A DNA stretch of 64,000 bases from Ponticaulis koreensis DSM 19734 (GCF_000420665.1 NZ_ATVJ01000001.1:1612001-1676000), one strand, 5' to 3'; counted from the first letter of the stretch, positions 35,649-45,004 are shown. A program made the numbers and translations. The notes: generated by a model from the letters alone, not told the origin.

Positions 35649-36297
35649 CCTGACAGTCGAACAGCTGAGCCATTTTCGGGGCGCGACAACGCTCTGCTAT
35701 TGCGGGCATTTGCAAACCCGTGACGGTTCGCAAGCCATTCGCGTGACTGATCATGACCGCGCTGTCACCTTCCGTGGTGATAGCTGGCAGCCCGGGCTCG
35801 TCATCGAAGCGTCCGTGTTTCGCCACACATTGTCTCTGTCACCAGAGCCGCTTGATCTGAAAGGTGGGCTTGAGGCCGATGGCATCACTGCGGAAGACCT
35901 GAAAGCGGGTGTTTGGGATGGAGCGAAGGTCAGCGTTTATCGCGTCGACTGGCAGGCGTCCGATCAGGGCGTCTGGCTCTGGTCCGGCTATATCACTGAT
36001 ATTCGCGAAGAGGGCGACCGGTTCACCATTGGCCTTGCGTCGATCAAGTCCGATCTGGAGCGCACCTCCGGCCGTGTCTTCAGCCGAAGGTGCGATACAG
36101 TGTTTGGCGGGTCAAACTGTGGAGTGGATGTAGAGTCCGCGCCCCAGTCTGAGTGCGACAAGAGGTTCGCAACCTGCCGCGATGTCTTTTCAAACGCCGT
36201 GAACTTTCGCGGGTTCCCTCATATGCCTGGCAATGATGCAGTGATTTCCGGTCCGGGCGAAAAGCGGGACGGGTCTTCACGGGGGATTGAGCGATGA
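35641..36297 (+). CDS. GTA baseplate hub protein, DUF2163 (g13), compact form
   Basis: 218 aa. The N-terminal DUF2163 domain is intact (TLCYCGHLQTRDG, AIRVTDHDRAVTF, LDLKGGLEADGIT, IASIKSDLERTSGRVFSRRC in the form LASIKSDLERT, RVFSRRCD). The C-terminal domain is abbreviated: CGVDVESAPQSECDKRFATC runs straight into NFRGFPHMPGNDAV. Usual members are near 290 aa, with about 70 residues between the second and third of these cysteines. All four cysteines of the motif remain. In lambda gpL, a related tail-tip protein, such cysteines bind an Fe-S cluster. Confidence 0.88.
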   Translation: MPDLTVEQLSHFRGATTLCYCGHLQTRDGSQAIRVTDHDRAVTFRGDSWQPGLVIEASVFRHTLSLSPEPLDLKGGLEADGITAEDLKAGVWDGAKVSVYRVDWQASDQGVWLWSGYITDIREEGDRFTIGLASIKSDLERTSGRVFSRRCDTVFGGSNCGVDVESAPQSECDKRFATCRDVFSNAVNFRGFPHMPGNDAVISGPGEKRDGSSRGIER

Positions 36298-36725
36298 TCG
36301 CGCGCGATAAGATCGTCGCCGCCGCGCGTGACTGGCGGGGCACGCCATACCGGCATCAGGCGAGCGCAAAACATATCGGCACGGACTGTCTCGGGCTGGT
36401 GCGCGGCGTGTGGCGTGAGGTGTGCGGCGATGAGCCTGAAACGCCGCCGCCTTACACGCCTGACTGGGCTGAAGCGCTGGGGGAGGACACACTTCTGGAT
36501 GCGGCGCGGCGTCATATGATCGAGCTGCCGGCTGGCGAGGCGCAAGCAGGTGATGTGCTGCTCTTTCGCATGGGGCTTGGCTGTCCCGCCAAACACGCAG
36601 CGATCATGACCGGCGCGGACACTATCATCCATGCCTATTGGGGGCGGGCGGTGTGTGAAACTTCGCTCGTGCCATGGTGGCGACGCCGGATCGTTGCCGC
36701 TTTCGCATTTCCCGGCGCGGACTGA
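36294..36725 (+). CDS. GTA NlpC/P60 peptidase (g14)
   Basis: 143 aa cell-wall peptidase of the tail tip, thought to help penetrate the recipient's peptidoglycan. The catalytic cysteine is C32 in GTDCLGLVRGVW. The catalytic histidine is in CPAKHAAIMTG, and a following polar residue completes the triad in the family. The GDVLLFRM segment precedes the His as expected. Its ATG overlaps the g13 stop. Confidence 0.92.
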   Translation: MIARDKIVAAARDWRGTPYRHQASAKHIGTDCLGLVRGVWREVCGDEPETPPPYTPDWAEALGEDTLLDAARRHMIELPAGEAQAGDVLLFRMGLGCPAKHAAIMTGADTIIHAYWGRAVCETSLVPWWRRRIVAAFAFPGAD

Positions 36726-36755
36726 CAGCGCCAGTTTCAGACAAGGATTATCACT

Positions 36756-39700
36756 ATGGCGCAACTCGCATTTGCGGAGGCGGGCGCACGTCTTGGCGCA
36801 GCGTTTCTGCCGGACGGGCTTTCATTTCTGGGTATCCAGCTGTCCGGCGCGCAGATTGGCAGCGCTGTGGGCGGTCTGGCGGGCGGGGCAATTGATGCCG
36901 CGCTCGCCGGACCGGTGGCTGAGACGGGCAGGCTTTCAGGGCTCACCATTATGGAAAGCCGCGAGGGGGCAGGCATTCCGCGCGTGTTCGGTCGAATGCG
37001 CGTCGGCGGGCAGGTCATCTGGGCGACGCATCTGAAAGAGCGAAAATCTAAACGCTCCGCCAATGGCAAGGGCGGACCGACCATCGCCGAATATAGCTAC
37101 TCCATCAGCTTCGCGGTCGCGATTTGTGAGGGAGAAATTATTGGCGTTGATCGCATCTGGGCGAATGGTGAGCCACTGTCTCTCGCACATGTGATCTCTC
37201 GTCTGTATCGCGGTAGCGCGGACCAGCTGGCTGACCCGTTGATTATCGCAACTGAAGGTGACGCGCCAGCCTATCGCGGGCTTGCCTATATGGTGTTCGA
37301 AGACTTCCCGCTGGATGCGTTCGGCGCGCGTCTGCCCCAGCTTTCGTTCGAGGTGACGCGACCTGTCCGCGGCAGTTCTGACGGGCTTGAAAGCGTTGCT
37401 CGCTCGGTGAACTTCATTCCTGCGACTGGCGAGTTTGTGTATTCGCCAGAACTTGTGCGACGGATTGAGTATCCGGGGTGGGAAGCACCGCTGAACCAGC
37501 ATGCAGCGACGGGCGAAGTGGATGTGATCCGCGCGCTGGACCAGCTTCAGGCGGAGCTGCCGCTTGTCGAGAACATCAATCTGACGCTCGGTTGGTTTGG
37601 TGATGATCTTCGCGTCGGTAGCTGCAGCGTCATGCCGGGCGTTGAGACACGTGATCAGATCAATCTACCTGATGACTGGCAGGCTGGCGGGGTAGGCCGC
37701 GCTGGCGCGCGGCTGATCAGCCGTGACGAAGCAGGCCGGCCAAATTATGGAGGCACGCCGGATGACGCAGGGATTGTCGCGCTCATTCAGGAATGCGCGT
37801 CGCGCGATATCTCCGTAACCATGTCGCCGTTTCTGCTGATGGATATTCCGGTTGGAAACGGGCTGGCAGACCCATATGGCGCATCAGAACAGGCTGCCTT
37901 TCCATGGCGTGGCCGGGTCACCGCGACTGAAGACAAGTCAGCGACGACGCGGGTAGAGGTGGAGGCCTTTTTCGGAACGGCCGCCGCAGCTGATTTCAGC
38001 ATTGCGAATGGCAGCATTTTTTATTCTGGACCCGCTGAATGGAGCTATCGGCGCTTTGTGCTGCATGCGGCTTTTCTTTGCGCTCTGGCTGGTGGGGTGG
38101 AGCGGTTCCTACTTGGATCGGAGCTCGTTTCGCTCACACGGTTGCGCGATGGTGCAGGGGCTTATCCGGCTGTTGAAGCGCTGAAATCGCTCGCTGCAGA
38201 GGTTCGCTCTCTCGTGGGCGCTGGTGTCGAAATCAGCTATGCGGCTGACTGGACCGAGTATGGTGCTTACGTGCCCGATGATGGGAGCGGCGATGTGTTA
38301 TTCCCTCTGGATGATCTTTGGGCGGATACGAATATCGACTTCATCGGGCTTGATTGGTACGCGCCGCTTTCAGACTGGCGCGATGGCGATCATCTCGATG
38401 CAGACAGCTGGCCGGGCCTTCATGATATGGCCTATCTCAGCGCCAATATTGAGGGCGGCGAGGGCTATGACTGGTATTATGCCAGCGATGCTGATCGTGA
38501 CGCGCAACTACGGACACCAATCGTAGACACAGCCCATGGCGAAGACTGGATATTCCGCGTCAAAGATATCCGAAACTGGTGGCAATCTGCGCATTACGAG
38601 CGCCCGGCAGGTACGAGGTCTCTAACAGCCACGGCCTATCAGCCGGAAGCCAAACCAATCCGGCTCATCGAGATCGGCTGCGGCGCCGTCGACAAAGGTA
38701 CGAACGCCCCAAACGTTTTCTATGATCCGAAGAGTTCTGAAAGCGGGCTGCCGCATTATTCGGATGGCACGCGCGATGATGAAATCCAGCGGCTCGCTGT
38801 GATGGCGCTGTCTGAATACTGGGGGGCGAACAGCGCGCAGAACCCGCACTCATCGGTCTATTCAGGGTCAATGATCGCAGATGGCGGGCTCAGCGTCTGG
38901 GCGTATGATGCGCGGCCCTTTCCGGCTTTTCCGCAGCTGACTGATGTCTGGTCTGATGTGGCAAACTGGTCGCGCGGGCACTGGCTGAATGGCCGGATCA
39001 CCCGATCAGATATTGGTGCCTTCATTGAAGAACTATGCAACGAAGAAGGTGTCGGAACGGACGTATCCGGCGTTGAGGGCAGCTTTCATGGCCTCGTGCT
39101 TTCCGGTGCTTCGACCCTGAAAGATGCTTTAGGCATTGTGGCCGGTGCGTTCGCCGTATCATGCAGGCAGACTGAAGACGGGCTGAGCTTCTTCAATACG
39201 TCTTCTGAAGCCACTGAACCGGTATCGGATGCGCTGTTTGCAGGCGGGGATAATGCGCCGCTCGTGTTCACGCGTCGTATTGCCGAGCATATGCCAAAGA
39301 CGGCGCGCATTACCGCGCCCGATCCGGATGCCGATTATCAGCCTGCCAGCTATCAATCTTCGCTGGATGCTGCAGGTGATCGCGATCTGGGTTTCAATTT
39401 GCCAATGGCGATGAGTGCGGAGAATGCGAGCGCGCTTGCGCTGCATCTGGCAGATCAGGTGAATGCGCAGAAAGACGCCTGGCAGCTCGCTTTGTCGCCG
39501 GAGGCTATGACACTTGATATCGGTGACATACTCTCGGTGCCGGGTATTTCTGGCGAGGTGCAGATTGATACGCTGACCCGAGGCGACAGAATTGATGTCA
39601 CCTTGCGGCGGCCGGTTCAGGCGTTTGGCAATGTGGAAGCCGTGTCGGGGGTCGGCACGCCTCCGCTACACGTGTCGCGGCCGGATGGTGTGGTGATGGA

Positions 39701-40586
39701 TTTGCCGTCACTCCCTGGCCGAGAGGACGAGATACGGCCACTGGTCGCGGCGTTCTCTTATCCATCATCCGGACCCATCGGTGTCAGCGCGGGGTATGAC
39801 GGCGCGAGCATGTCTCTGCGTGCCGTGATTGAGCAGAATGCACGTATCGGGCGGCTTATGTCTCCGCTACCGGCGGGCGTATCTGATCGCATGCGGGCTT
39901 CGCTAGAGGTGCTGGCAAGCTTTCCGCAGGCCGAACTGCAAAGCGTGTCGCGTCTTTCCATGCTGAATGGCGGTAATCTTTGCGCCGTTGAGACGAGTGA
40001 AGGCTGGATGATTGCGAGCTTTGAGAGCGCAGTGCTGATCGCAGAAAACCAGTTTCTGCTTACTGGCTGGCTGACAGGGATTGCGGGCACGGATGATCTT
40101 GCGGGGCTCGGCGCAGATACGGGTGCACGAATTGTTCTGCTGGATGATGCGGTTCTACCTGCCAGCTTATCTGATTATGAACTTGGCCAGACCCTCAATT
40201 GGCAATTCAGCGCGGCAGGCAGTGATGCGGCCTCTTATGACGCGCAGATCGAGGGCAGGGCGTTAAAACTTTTAAGGCCGGGTCATTTGCGTGCCGTGTT
40301 AAGCCCAGAAGGTGATCTGTCACTGACATGGACGCGCCGGGCCCGCCATTCTGCCGACCGGTGGGATCAGGAGAGCGTCCCTTTGTTGGAAGAGCAGCTT
40401 CTGTTCCGGATTGAGGTGAGTGCGGGCGGAACCGTTCTGCGTACAACTGATGTGAACGATACAAGTTGGGTCTACAGCGCCGCCATGCAGGCTGAAGATG
40501 GTGCATCTTCGTCCGGTTTGTCGGTGTCCGTCAGCCAGATTTCGGCGCGGGTGGGGGAAGGCGTGGCAGCACGCCTCTCCCTTTAG
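36756..40586 (+). CDS. GTA megatron/host-specificity protein with TIM-barrel-like domain (g15)
   Basis: 1276 aa tail-fibre-hub protein. The N-terminal glycine-rich hydrophobic region (SAVGGLAGGAIDAALAG) and an MESREGAGIPRVFGRMRVGG motif are followed by the early baseplate modules. The GTA TIM-barrel-like domain lies at about 420-720 (FIGLDWYAPLSDWRDGD, WWQSAHYERPAGT, GCGAVDKGTNAPNVFYDPKS). Phage-tail_3-like modules follow to residue about 1050, then a C-terminal receptor-binding part. AAGGA lies eight bases before the ATG. It ends two bases before the convergent phosphatase gene. Confidence 0.93.
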   Translation: MAQLAFAEAGARLGAAFLPDGLSFLGIQLSGAQIGSAVGGLAGGAIDAALAGPVAETGRLSGLTIMESREGAGIPRVFGRMRVGGQVIWATHLKERKSKRSANGKGGPTIAEYSYSISFAVAICEGEIIGVDRIWANGEPLSLAHVISRLYRGSADQLADPLIIATEGDAPAYRGLAYMVFEDFPLDAFGARLPQLSFEVTRPVRGSSDGLESVARSVNFIPATGEFVYSPELVRRIEYPGWEAPLNQHAATGEVDVIRALDQLQAELPLVENINLTLGWFGDDLRVGSCSVMPGVETRDQINLPDDWQAGGVGRAGARLISRDEAGRPNYGGTPDDAGIVALIQECASRDISVTMSPFLLMDIPVGNGLADPYGASEQAAFPWRGRVTATEDKSATTRVEVEAFFGTAAAADFSIANGSIFYSGPAEWSYRRFVLHAAFLCALAGGVERFLLGSELVSLTRLRDGAGAYPAVEALKSLAAEVRSLVGAGVEISYAADWTEYGAYVPDDGSGDVLFPLDDLWADTNIDFIGLDWYAPLSDWRDGDHLDADSWPGLHDMAYLSANIEGGEGYDWYYASDADRDAQLRTPIVDTAHGEDWIFRVKDIRNWWQSAHYERPAGTRSLTATAYQPEAKPIRLIEIGCGAVDKGTNAPNVFYDPKSSESGLPHYSDGTRDDEIQRLAVMALSEYWGANSAQNPHSSVYSGSMIADGGLSVWAYDARPFPAFPQLTDVWSDVANWSRGHWLNGRITRSDIGAFIEELCNEEGVGTDVSGVEGSFHGLVLSGASTLKDALGIVAGAFAVSCRQTEDGLSFFNTSSEATEPVSDALFAGGDNAPLVFTRRIAEHMPKTARITAPDPDADYQPASYQSSLDAAGDRDLGFNLPMAMSAENASALALHLADQVNAQKDAWQLALSPEAMTLDIGDILSVPGISGEVQIDTLTRGDRIDVTLRRPVQAFGNVEAVSGVGTPPLHVSRPDGVVMDLPSLPGREDEIRPLVAAFSYPSSGPIGVSAGYDGASMSLRAVIEQNARIGRLMSPLPAGVSDRMRASLEVLASFPQAELQSVSRLSMLNGGNLCAVETSEGWMIASFESAVLIAENQFLLTGWLTGIAGTDDLAGLGADTGARIVLLDDAVLPASLSDYELGQTLNWQFSAAGSDAASYDAQIEGRALKLLRPGHLRAVLSPEGDLSLTWTRRARHSADRWDQESVPLLEEQLLFRIEVSAGGTVLRTTDVNDTSWVYSAAMQAEDGASSSGLSVSVSQISARVGEGVAARLSL

Positions 40587-40588
40587 TC

Positions 40589-41131
40589 TCAACGCTCGGA
40601 CAGATAGGCGCTGACGCCGGTTTCGATCAGCTCGATCAATTCGGCATCCATGAGCTGATATTCGTCCGGAATATCCAGCACGTGCAGTGGCTTGAAGCTG
40701 ACGGCCTGCCGGAAATCAGCTTTCAGACGCTGAGCATGCTTATCTTCCATGACGAAGATGACATCCGCCCATTGAATGTCTTTCATCGTGATCTGATGAA
40801 CCGCGGACCGCGCTGTTCCTGCTGAGCGTGCCTGAAAGCCTGAACGCCCGGCAAACATGCGCTCGCCAGTCGGGCTGCGCCATTGGTTCTTGCTGCAGAC
40901 GAACAGAAGCCGGACCGGTTGAGCATCAGACATAAGGCTATCCCATTCCTTCATCGGCCATATGCGCCCCGTTTGCTGGGCGCGCTTCAGCTTGTTGCGT
41001 CTCCAATACACCTCATACCAGCGCTTTGGCTTTATGCCAGCGTGATCACGGGTACGGATTGCGGTTGATTTCTGCTCGCGCGATTGTGCAGCGCGTGCCC
41101 GTCTCCAGGCACGATCTCTTTGTTGAGCCAT
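40589..41131 (-). CDS. Low-molecular-weight tyrosine-phosphatase-like protein with basic N-terminal extension
   Basis: The C-terminal 114 residues match the LMW-PTP fold. The CX5R signature is in VCSKNQWRSPT (Cys and Arg correctly spaced), and a DIPDEYQLMD segment near the end could supply the acid. Bacterial relatives are often annotated as protein-tyrosine phosphatases of unknown substrate. The longer start (41131) has AAAGGA at a good distance and adds 66 very basic residues (RAWRRARAAQSR, RWYEVYWRRNKLKR). An internal ATG at 40933 would give only the phosphatase domain. I keep the longer form but the start is uncertain. It converges on the GTA cluster. Confidence 0.72.
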   Translation of the reverse strand: MAQQRDRAWRRARAAQSREQKSTAIRTRDHAGIKPKRWYEVYWRRNKLKRAQQTGRIWPMKEWDSLMSDAQPVRLLFVCSKNQWRSPTGERMFAGRSGFQARSAGTARSAVHQITMKDIQWADVIFVMEDKHAQRLKADFRQAVSFKPLHVLDIPDEYQLMDAELIELIETGVSAYLSER

Positions 41132-41345
41132 GGCTCATATCCTTTCGTGGCGTCGACTTCAGCAACCGCGGCAACACGAAAGAGGGCTCTCTGATACTGC
41201 GAGGTTTAACCATATACAAGTGAAACGGGGTATATGACCTGCGAACACGATATTCAGGCTGGTCCGGTATAGTTGAAAAAGGCAGTAAACTGCCCTTTTT
41301 AATGGCTGAAGGCTTCCTACCTAAAACCATGTGTAAAGTGAGGAT

Positions 41346-42290
41346 TTGGAAGAATTGAGTTGGGACCCGTATGCAGCGCTAGGCCTTAGCAAAGGCGCGG
41401 ATGCAGCTGCTGTCAAAAAGGCCTATCGCAAACTGGCCAAAGAAAACCATCCGGACGTGCGTCCGAACGATCCTGCTGCGGAGGAGACGTTCAAGCGCGC
41501 GACGGCTGCATTTAACCTGCTCTCTGATCCGGATAAGAAAGCGCGCTATGACCGCGGCGAGATTGATGCCGAAGGACAGGAACAGTCGCGTTTTACTGGC
41601 GGACACCCGTTTGGCGGCAGCACCGGCGGCGGCTCTCCGTTCGGAAATGCAGAGTTCAGAAGTCATTCTTACGGCAGTGGCGGTGGTCAGCCGGGGTTTG
41701 ACGGCTTTGAAGACCTGTTCTCCGGCCTGTTTGGTGGCGGAGGCGGCGGGCAGCGTCGTCGCACGGCCACACGTGGGCAGGATGCGCGTTACATCGTCGA
41801 TGTAGACTTTATGGACGCCGTTACAGGTGCAAAGCGTCGTCTTTCCATGAGTGACGGTAAAGCGCTTGATGTGAACATTCCGGCGGGCGTGAAGTCCGGC
41901 CAGACGCTGCGTCTTCGCTCTCAGGGACATCCGGGCACAGGCGGTGCGCCTCCGGGCGATGCACTTATTGAAGTGCGCGTGAAAGATCATCCGCAGTTCA
42001 AACGTGATGGCGACAATCTGCGCATGACCGTGCCGATCTCGCTGACTGAAGCGGTTGAAGGCGGCAAGGTTGAGGTGAATACACCGCTGGGCCGTAAATC
42101 GCTGAACGTTCCTGCTGGCGCTAAAGGCGGCTCTACGCTGCGCATGAAGAAGCACGGTGTTCAGAAAAAGAACGAGCCCGGCGATCTTTATGTCACCCTG
42201 CAGATCACACTGCCTGAAACGCTTAACTCCCAGCTGAAAGACTTCGTCAAAAACTGGGACCAGCGCGATGAAACTCCGCAGCGCACCTAG
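41346..42290 (+). CDS. DnaJ-type chaperone lacking zinc finger (CbpA-like)
   Basis: 314 aa beginning at TTG 41346 behind GAGG. The J domain (residues about 4-70) has HPD at 35-37 in KENHPDVRPND. A Gly/Phe-rich linker follows (GGSPFGNAEFRSHSYGSGGG). The C-terminal substrate-binding domains (LDVNIPAGVKSGQTLRLRSQ, PLGRKSLNVPAGAKGGSTLR) lack the DnaJ zinc-finger repeats, which makes it a class B Hsp40. CbpA also binds curved DNA in E. coli; that is not testable here. Monocistronic. Confidence 0.92.
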   Translation: MEELSWDPYAALGLSKGADAAAVKKAYRKLAKENHPDVRPNDPAAEETFKRATAAFNLLSDPDKKARYDRGEIDAEGQEQSRFTGGHPFGGSTGGGSPFGNAEFRSHSYGSGGGQPGFDGFEDLFSGLFGGGGGGQRRRTATRGQDARYIVDVDFMDAVTGAKRRLSMSDGKALDVNIPAGVKSGQTLRLRSQGHPGTGGAPPGDALIEVRVKDHPQFKRDGDNLRMTVPISLTEAVEGGKVEVNTPLGRKSLNVPAGAKGGSTLRMKKHGVQKKNEPGDLYVTLQITLPETLNSQLKDFVKNWDQRDETPQRT

Positions 42291-42422
42291 GCAATAGCGC
42301 AAGAAACAGGCGGTGACTGTAGAATCCCGATGACGCGGTCTTAAAATGCTGCGAAAGGGTGTGTCACAGCTGCATCCTGACTAATCTGTTCAGACAAGGT
42401 TCAGCGATCCGACCGTACAAGC

Positions 42423-42728
42423 ATGATCATGAAACGTATTCTTACATCTCTTCTCGTCGCCGCTGCAGCTGCCTTGCCAGCTGCCGCTCAGGTTGAGCTC
42501 TCTGCGTCCACTCCAGCGGCTGTTTTCGGCCAGTCTGAGGTGGCTCGCCGCGCGCTGAGCCTTGGCGAGATCTATTCGCGTGTCAGCCAGCAGATGAATG
42601 GCGGACAGGCAATTAATACGAGTGCGATCAATGGGAATCGGTATCTGATCCGTTGGCAAACGCCACAAGGGCAGGTAGTCGATCTGGTGGTCGATGCGAA
42701 TACCGGACGTATTCTGCGCCGGACCTAA
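42423..42728 (+). CDS. Secreted PepSY-domain-like small protein
   Basis: 101 aa. A signal peptide (KRILTSLLVAAAAALPAAAQ) is followed by a mature domain with the PepSY-like strand pattern NRYLIRWQTPQGQVVDLVVD and ANTGRILRR at the very end. PepSY proteins often modulate peptidases or sensor kinases. It lies 14 bases upstream of the response-regulator gene, so it is probably co-expressed with the two-component system and could act on the sensor's periplasmic domain (inference). Confidence 0.8.
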   Translation: MIMKRILTSLLVAAAAALPAAAQVELSASTPAAVFGQSEVARRALSLGEIYSRVSQQMNGGQAINTSAINGNRYLIRWQTPQGQVVDLVVDANTGRILRRT

Positions 42729-42742
42729 GGGAGGGGCATCTC

Positions 42743-43414
42743 ATGCGTATACTTGTTGTTGAAGACGATCCTGATCTGCGTCGTCAGCTATCCGACACGC
42801 TGACCCATGCTGGTTATGCGGTTGATCTGGCTGCAGACGGTGAAGACGGTCACTTCCTTGGTGATACCGAGCCATATGACGCTGTTGTCCTCGATCTCGG
42901 CTTGCCGAAAATGGACGGCGTGACAGTGCTCGAGCGCTGGCGTGAAGATGGCCGCGACTTCCCTGTCATTATTCTGACGGCGCGTGACCGCTGGTCTGAA
43001 AAGGTTGCAGGCTTTGACGCTGGCGCTGATGATTATCTCACCAAGCCGTTCGTAACTGAAGAGCTTCTGGCTCGTGTGCGTGCGCTTCTGCGCCGTGCGT
43101 CCGGCCATGCAACATCTGCTCTCGAATGCGGTGATCTGCGCGTGGATACCAAGTCTGCCCGCGCGACCGTTGGCGGAAAAGCGATCAAGCTGACAGCACA
43201 TGAATACCGCGTTCTGGCGTATATGATGCACCATCAGGGCCGTGTCGTACCGCGTACTGAACTGGTCGAGCATATTTACGATCAGGATTTTGATCGCGAC
43301 TCCAACACGATCGAGGTCTTCATTGGTCGCCTGCGTAAAAAGATCGGTTCTGACCGTATCTCTACCGAACGTGGCCTTGGCTATCGCCTGATCAATCCGG
43401 AAGCTGAAGCCTGA
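42743..43414 (+). CDS. OmpR/PhoP-family response regulator
   Basis: 223 aa. The receiver domain has acidic pocket residues E7, D8 and D9, phospho-acceptor D51 (VVLDLGLPKMDG) and Lys in DDYLTKPF. The C-terminal winged helix contains LTAHEYRVLAYMMHH and IEVFIGRLRKKIG. GGAGGG lies eight bases before the ATG. It is followed two bases later by its kinase. Sequence type is near PhoP/QseB. Targets unknown. Confidence 0.93.
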   Translation: MRILVVEDDPDLRRQLSDTLTHAGYAVDLAADGEDGHFLGDTEPYDAVVLDLGLPKMDGVTVLERWREDGRDFPVIILTARDRWSEKVAGFDAGADDYLTKPFVTEELLARVRALLRRASGHATSALECGDLRVDTKSARATVGGKAIKLTAHEYRVLAYMMHHQGRVVPRTELVEHIYDQDFDRDSNTIEVFIGRLRKKIGSDRISTERGLGYRLINPEAEA

Positions 43415-43416
43415 GC

Positions 43417-44994
43417 ATGGCGAAGTCGCACTCTCTGTCGCGACGTTTATTGATTGGCGCAGCGGTCTACAGCTTGATTATGCTGTTGGTCATTGCGCTG
43501 ATCCTTGCTGTGCTGAACCGACGCCAGCAAATCGCCGCGCTCGATTTCGAGCTGCAGCAGGACCTCACCTCTCTTTCCCGTTCCCTGTTCGACTGTTCGC
43601 TCGATCCGTCTCTCTGCAACAAGCTTGAAGAAGACTTTGACGAAGAAGAGGTCGAGGAAGCCAAGGCGCGCACAGTCGCGCCGACCGACATTGGCTATAA
43701 TCCCGAAGATGATGACGGCGTATTCTCGCTGGGTATTAATCCAGCCGATCTGATCATTTCCGATACTGAAGCGTGGGCGCTCCAGCGCCGTAAACTGCCA
43801 GCTGACCCGGACTTTTTTGACCTTGGATCGGGCCGGTTCTGGGGCGTTGCCCAGATCAACACTGAGGGCGAAGTCGTGACATTCATCGATTCCTTCGATG
43901 AAGAGTTCGCCGAGCTACAACCTAACCTGCAATGGACAGACCTGTTCGAGGTGTCCAACGTTCTGGATACATCCGACATTGTCACGCTCGACACGACGGG
44001 CTTTCGCGATGAAGCACAAATCATCCGGATTGCAGCGCAGCGGGTGAAGTACGGTGACTTTACGTTTATGCTTGTGGTTTCGGATGATCTGAGTGCCAAA
44101 GACACTCTGGTGAATGTTTATGTCGTTCCTCTGTTTATTGCATTCTCGGTCTTCGCGGTCGGTCTGATCATCTTCCTGATTGTTATTATGCGCCTTGGTC
44201 TGCGCCCTATGGTGCGCGCACGTCAGGACGTGATATCCATTCGGGAAGGTGAGCGCGAGCGTCTGGATGCGGACTATCCGATTGAGCTTCAGCCGCTTGC
44301 AGATGAAGTGAACAAGCTGCTCGATCACAATAAAGAAGTCGTCGAGCGCGCGCGCACGCAGGTTGGTAATCTGGCCCATGCGCTCAAAACGCCAATCGCC
44401 GTTCTCATGAACGAAGTCGCGACGAGCGATGACAATCTCTCCCAGCTTGTGAAGCGTCAGGCGCGGCGCATGCAGGAAAATGTGCAGCACTATCTGGCGC
44501 GTGCGCAGGCGGCAGCCCGTGCTCAGGTTCTGGGCGCGCGGTGTGAAGTCGTGCCTGCGGTCAGCGATCTGACCCGCCTTCTGAATCGTCTTTACTCACG
44601 TGACGGCATCGAAGTTTCTGCGCCGCGCCTTGATCCTGCGTTCTTCCGCGGGGAGCGTCAGGACCTTGATGATATGATCGGAAATCTGATGGAAAATGCC
44701 TGTAAATGGGCGAGCTCTGAGGTGCAGGCAAGCGTTGAGGCGACAAGCCCGCGTGAGCTGACCATTCATATCGATGATGACGGTCCTGGACTTACGCCGG
44801 ATGAGCGCGTTGAAGCGATGAAACGCGGCGTGCGCCTTGACGAAACGGCGCCAGGGACGGGATTGGGACTCTCAATCGTAAAAGAACTGGCAGAGCTGTA
44901 TTCCGGTGAGTTTCTGCTGGATGATAGCCCGCTGGGTGGACTTCGTGCCACATTGATTCTTCCGAGGGTTTCACCAAATAAAAGCCGGAACTAG
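43417..44994 (+). CDS. PhoQ-like sensor histidine kinase
   Basis: 525 aa inner-membrane kinase. It has two transmembrane helices (about 10-35 and 228-255) flanking a large, notably acidic periplasmic domain (DFDEEEVEEAK, NPEDDDGVF), then HAMP and HisKA with the phosphorylated His in LAHALKTPIAVLMNEVA. HATPase_c has N (LMENACKWA), G1 (IDDDGPGLTP) and G2 (GTGLGLSIVKELA) boxes. The acidic sensor domain is reminiscent of PhoQ, which senses divalent cations or cationic peptides; signal here is unknown. Coupled to the regulator upstream; ccmE follows ten bases after. Confidence 0.93.
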   Translation: MAKSHSLSRRLLIGAAVYSLIMLLVIALILAVLNRRQQIAALDFELQQDLTSLSRSLFDCSLDPSLCNKLEEDFDEEEVEEAKARTVAPTDIGYNPEDDDGVFSLGINPADLIISDTEAWALQRRKLPADPDFFDLGSGRFWGVAQINTEGEVVTFIDSFDEEFAELQPNLQWTDLFEVSNVLDTSDIVTLDTTGFRDEAQIIRIAAQRVKYGDFTFMLVVSDDLSAKDTLVNVYVVPLFIAFSVFAVGLIIFLIVIMRLGLRPMVRARQDVISIREGERERLDADYPIELQPLADEVNKLLDHNKEVVERARTQVGNLAHALKTPIAVLMNEVATSDDNLSQLVKRQARRMQENVQHYLARAQAAARAQVLGARCEVVPAVSDLTRLLNRLYSRDGIEVSAPRLDPAFFRGERQDLDDMIGNLMENACKWASSEVQASVEATSPRELTIHIDDDGPGLTPDERVEAMKRGVRLDETAPGTGLGLSIVKELAELYSGEFLLDDSPLGGLRATLILPRVSPNKSRN

Positions 44995-45004
44995 GGAGTT
45001 TTCT

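Larger units (their letters stand above)
28001..40586 (+). mobile_element. Gene transfer agent (RcGTA-type) structural cluster
   Basis: Fifteen same-strand genes in the canonical RcGTA order from a g1-like small terminase to the g15 megatron, with mostly overlapping start/stop codons. There are no integrase, repressor, replication, holin or endolysin genes and no attachment-site repeats at the edges. That is the pattern of a domesticated GTA rather than a prophage. A recognisable g7 (head-closure/stopper) is missing, and genes outside the head-tail block (maturation and lysis loci) are not in this window. Confidence 0.93.

Noticed and set aside
28001-40586. Intact temperate prophage
   Set aside because: No integrase, repressor, replication, holin/lysin genes or flanking direct repeats; gene order is that of a GTA.
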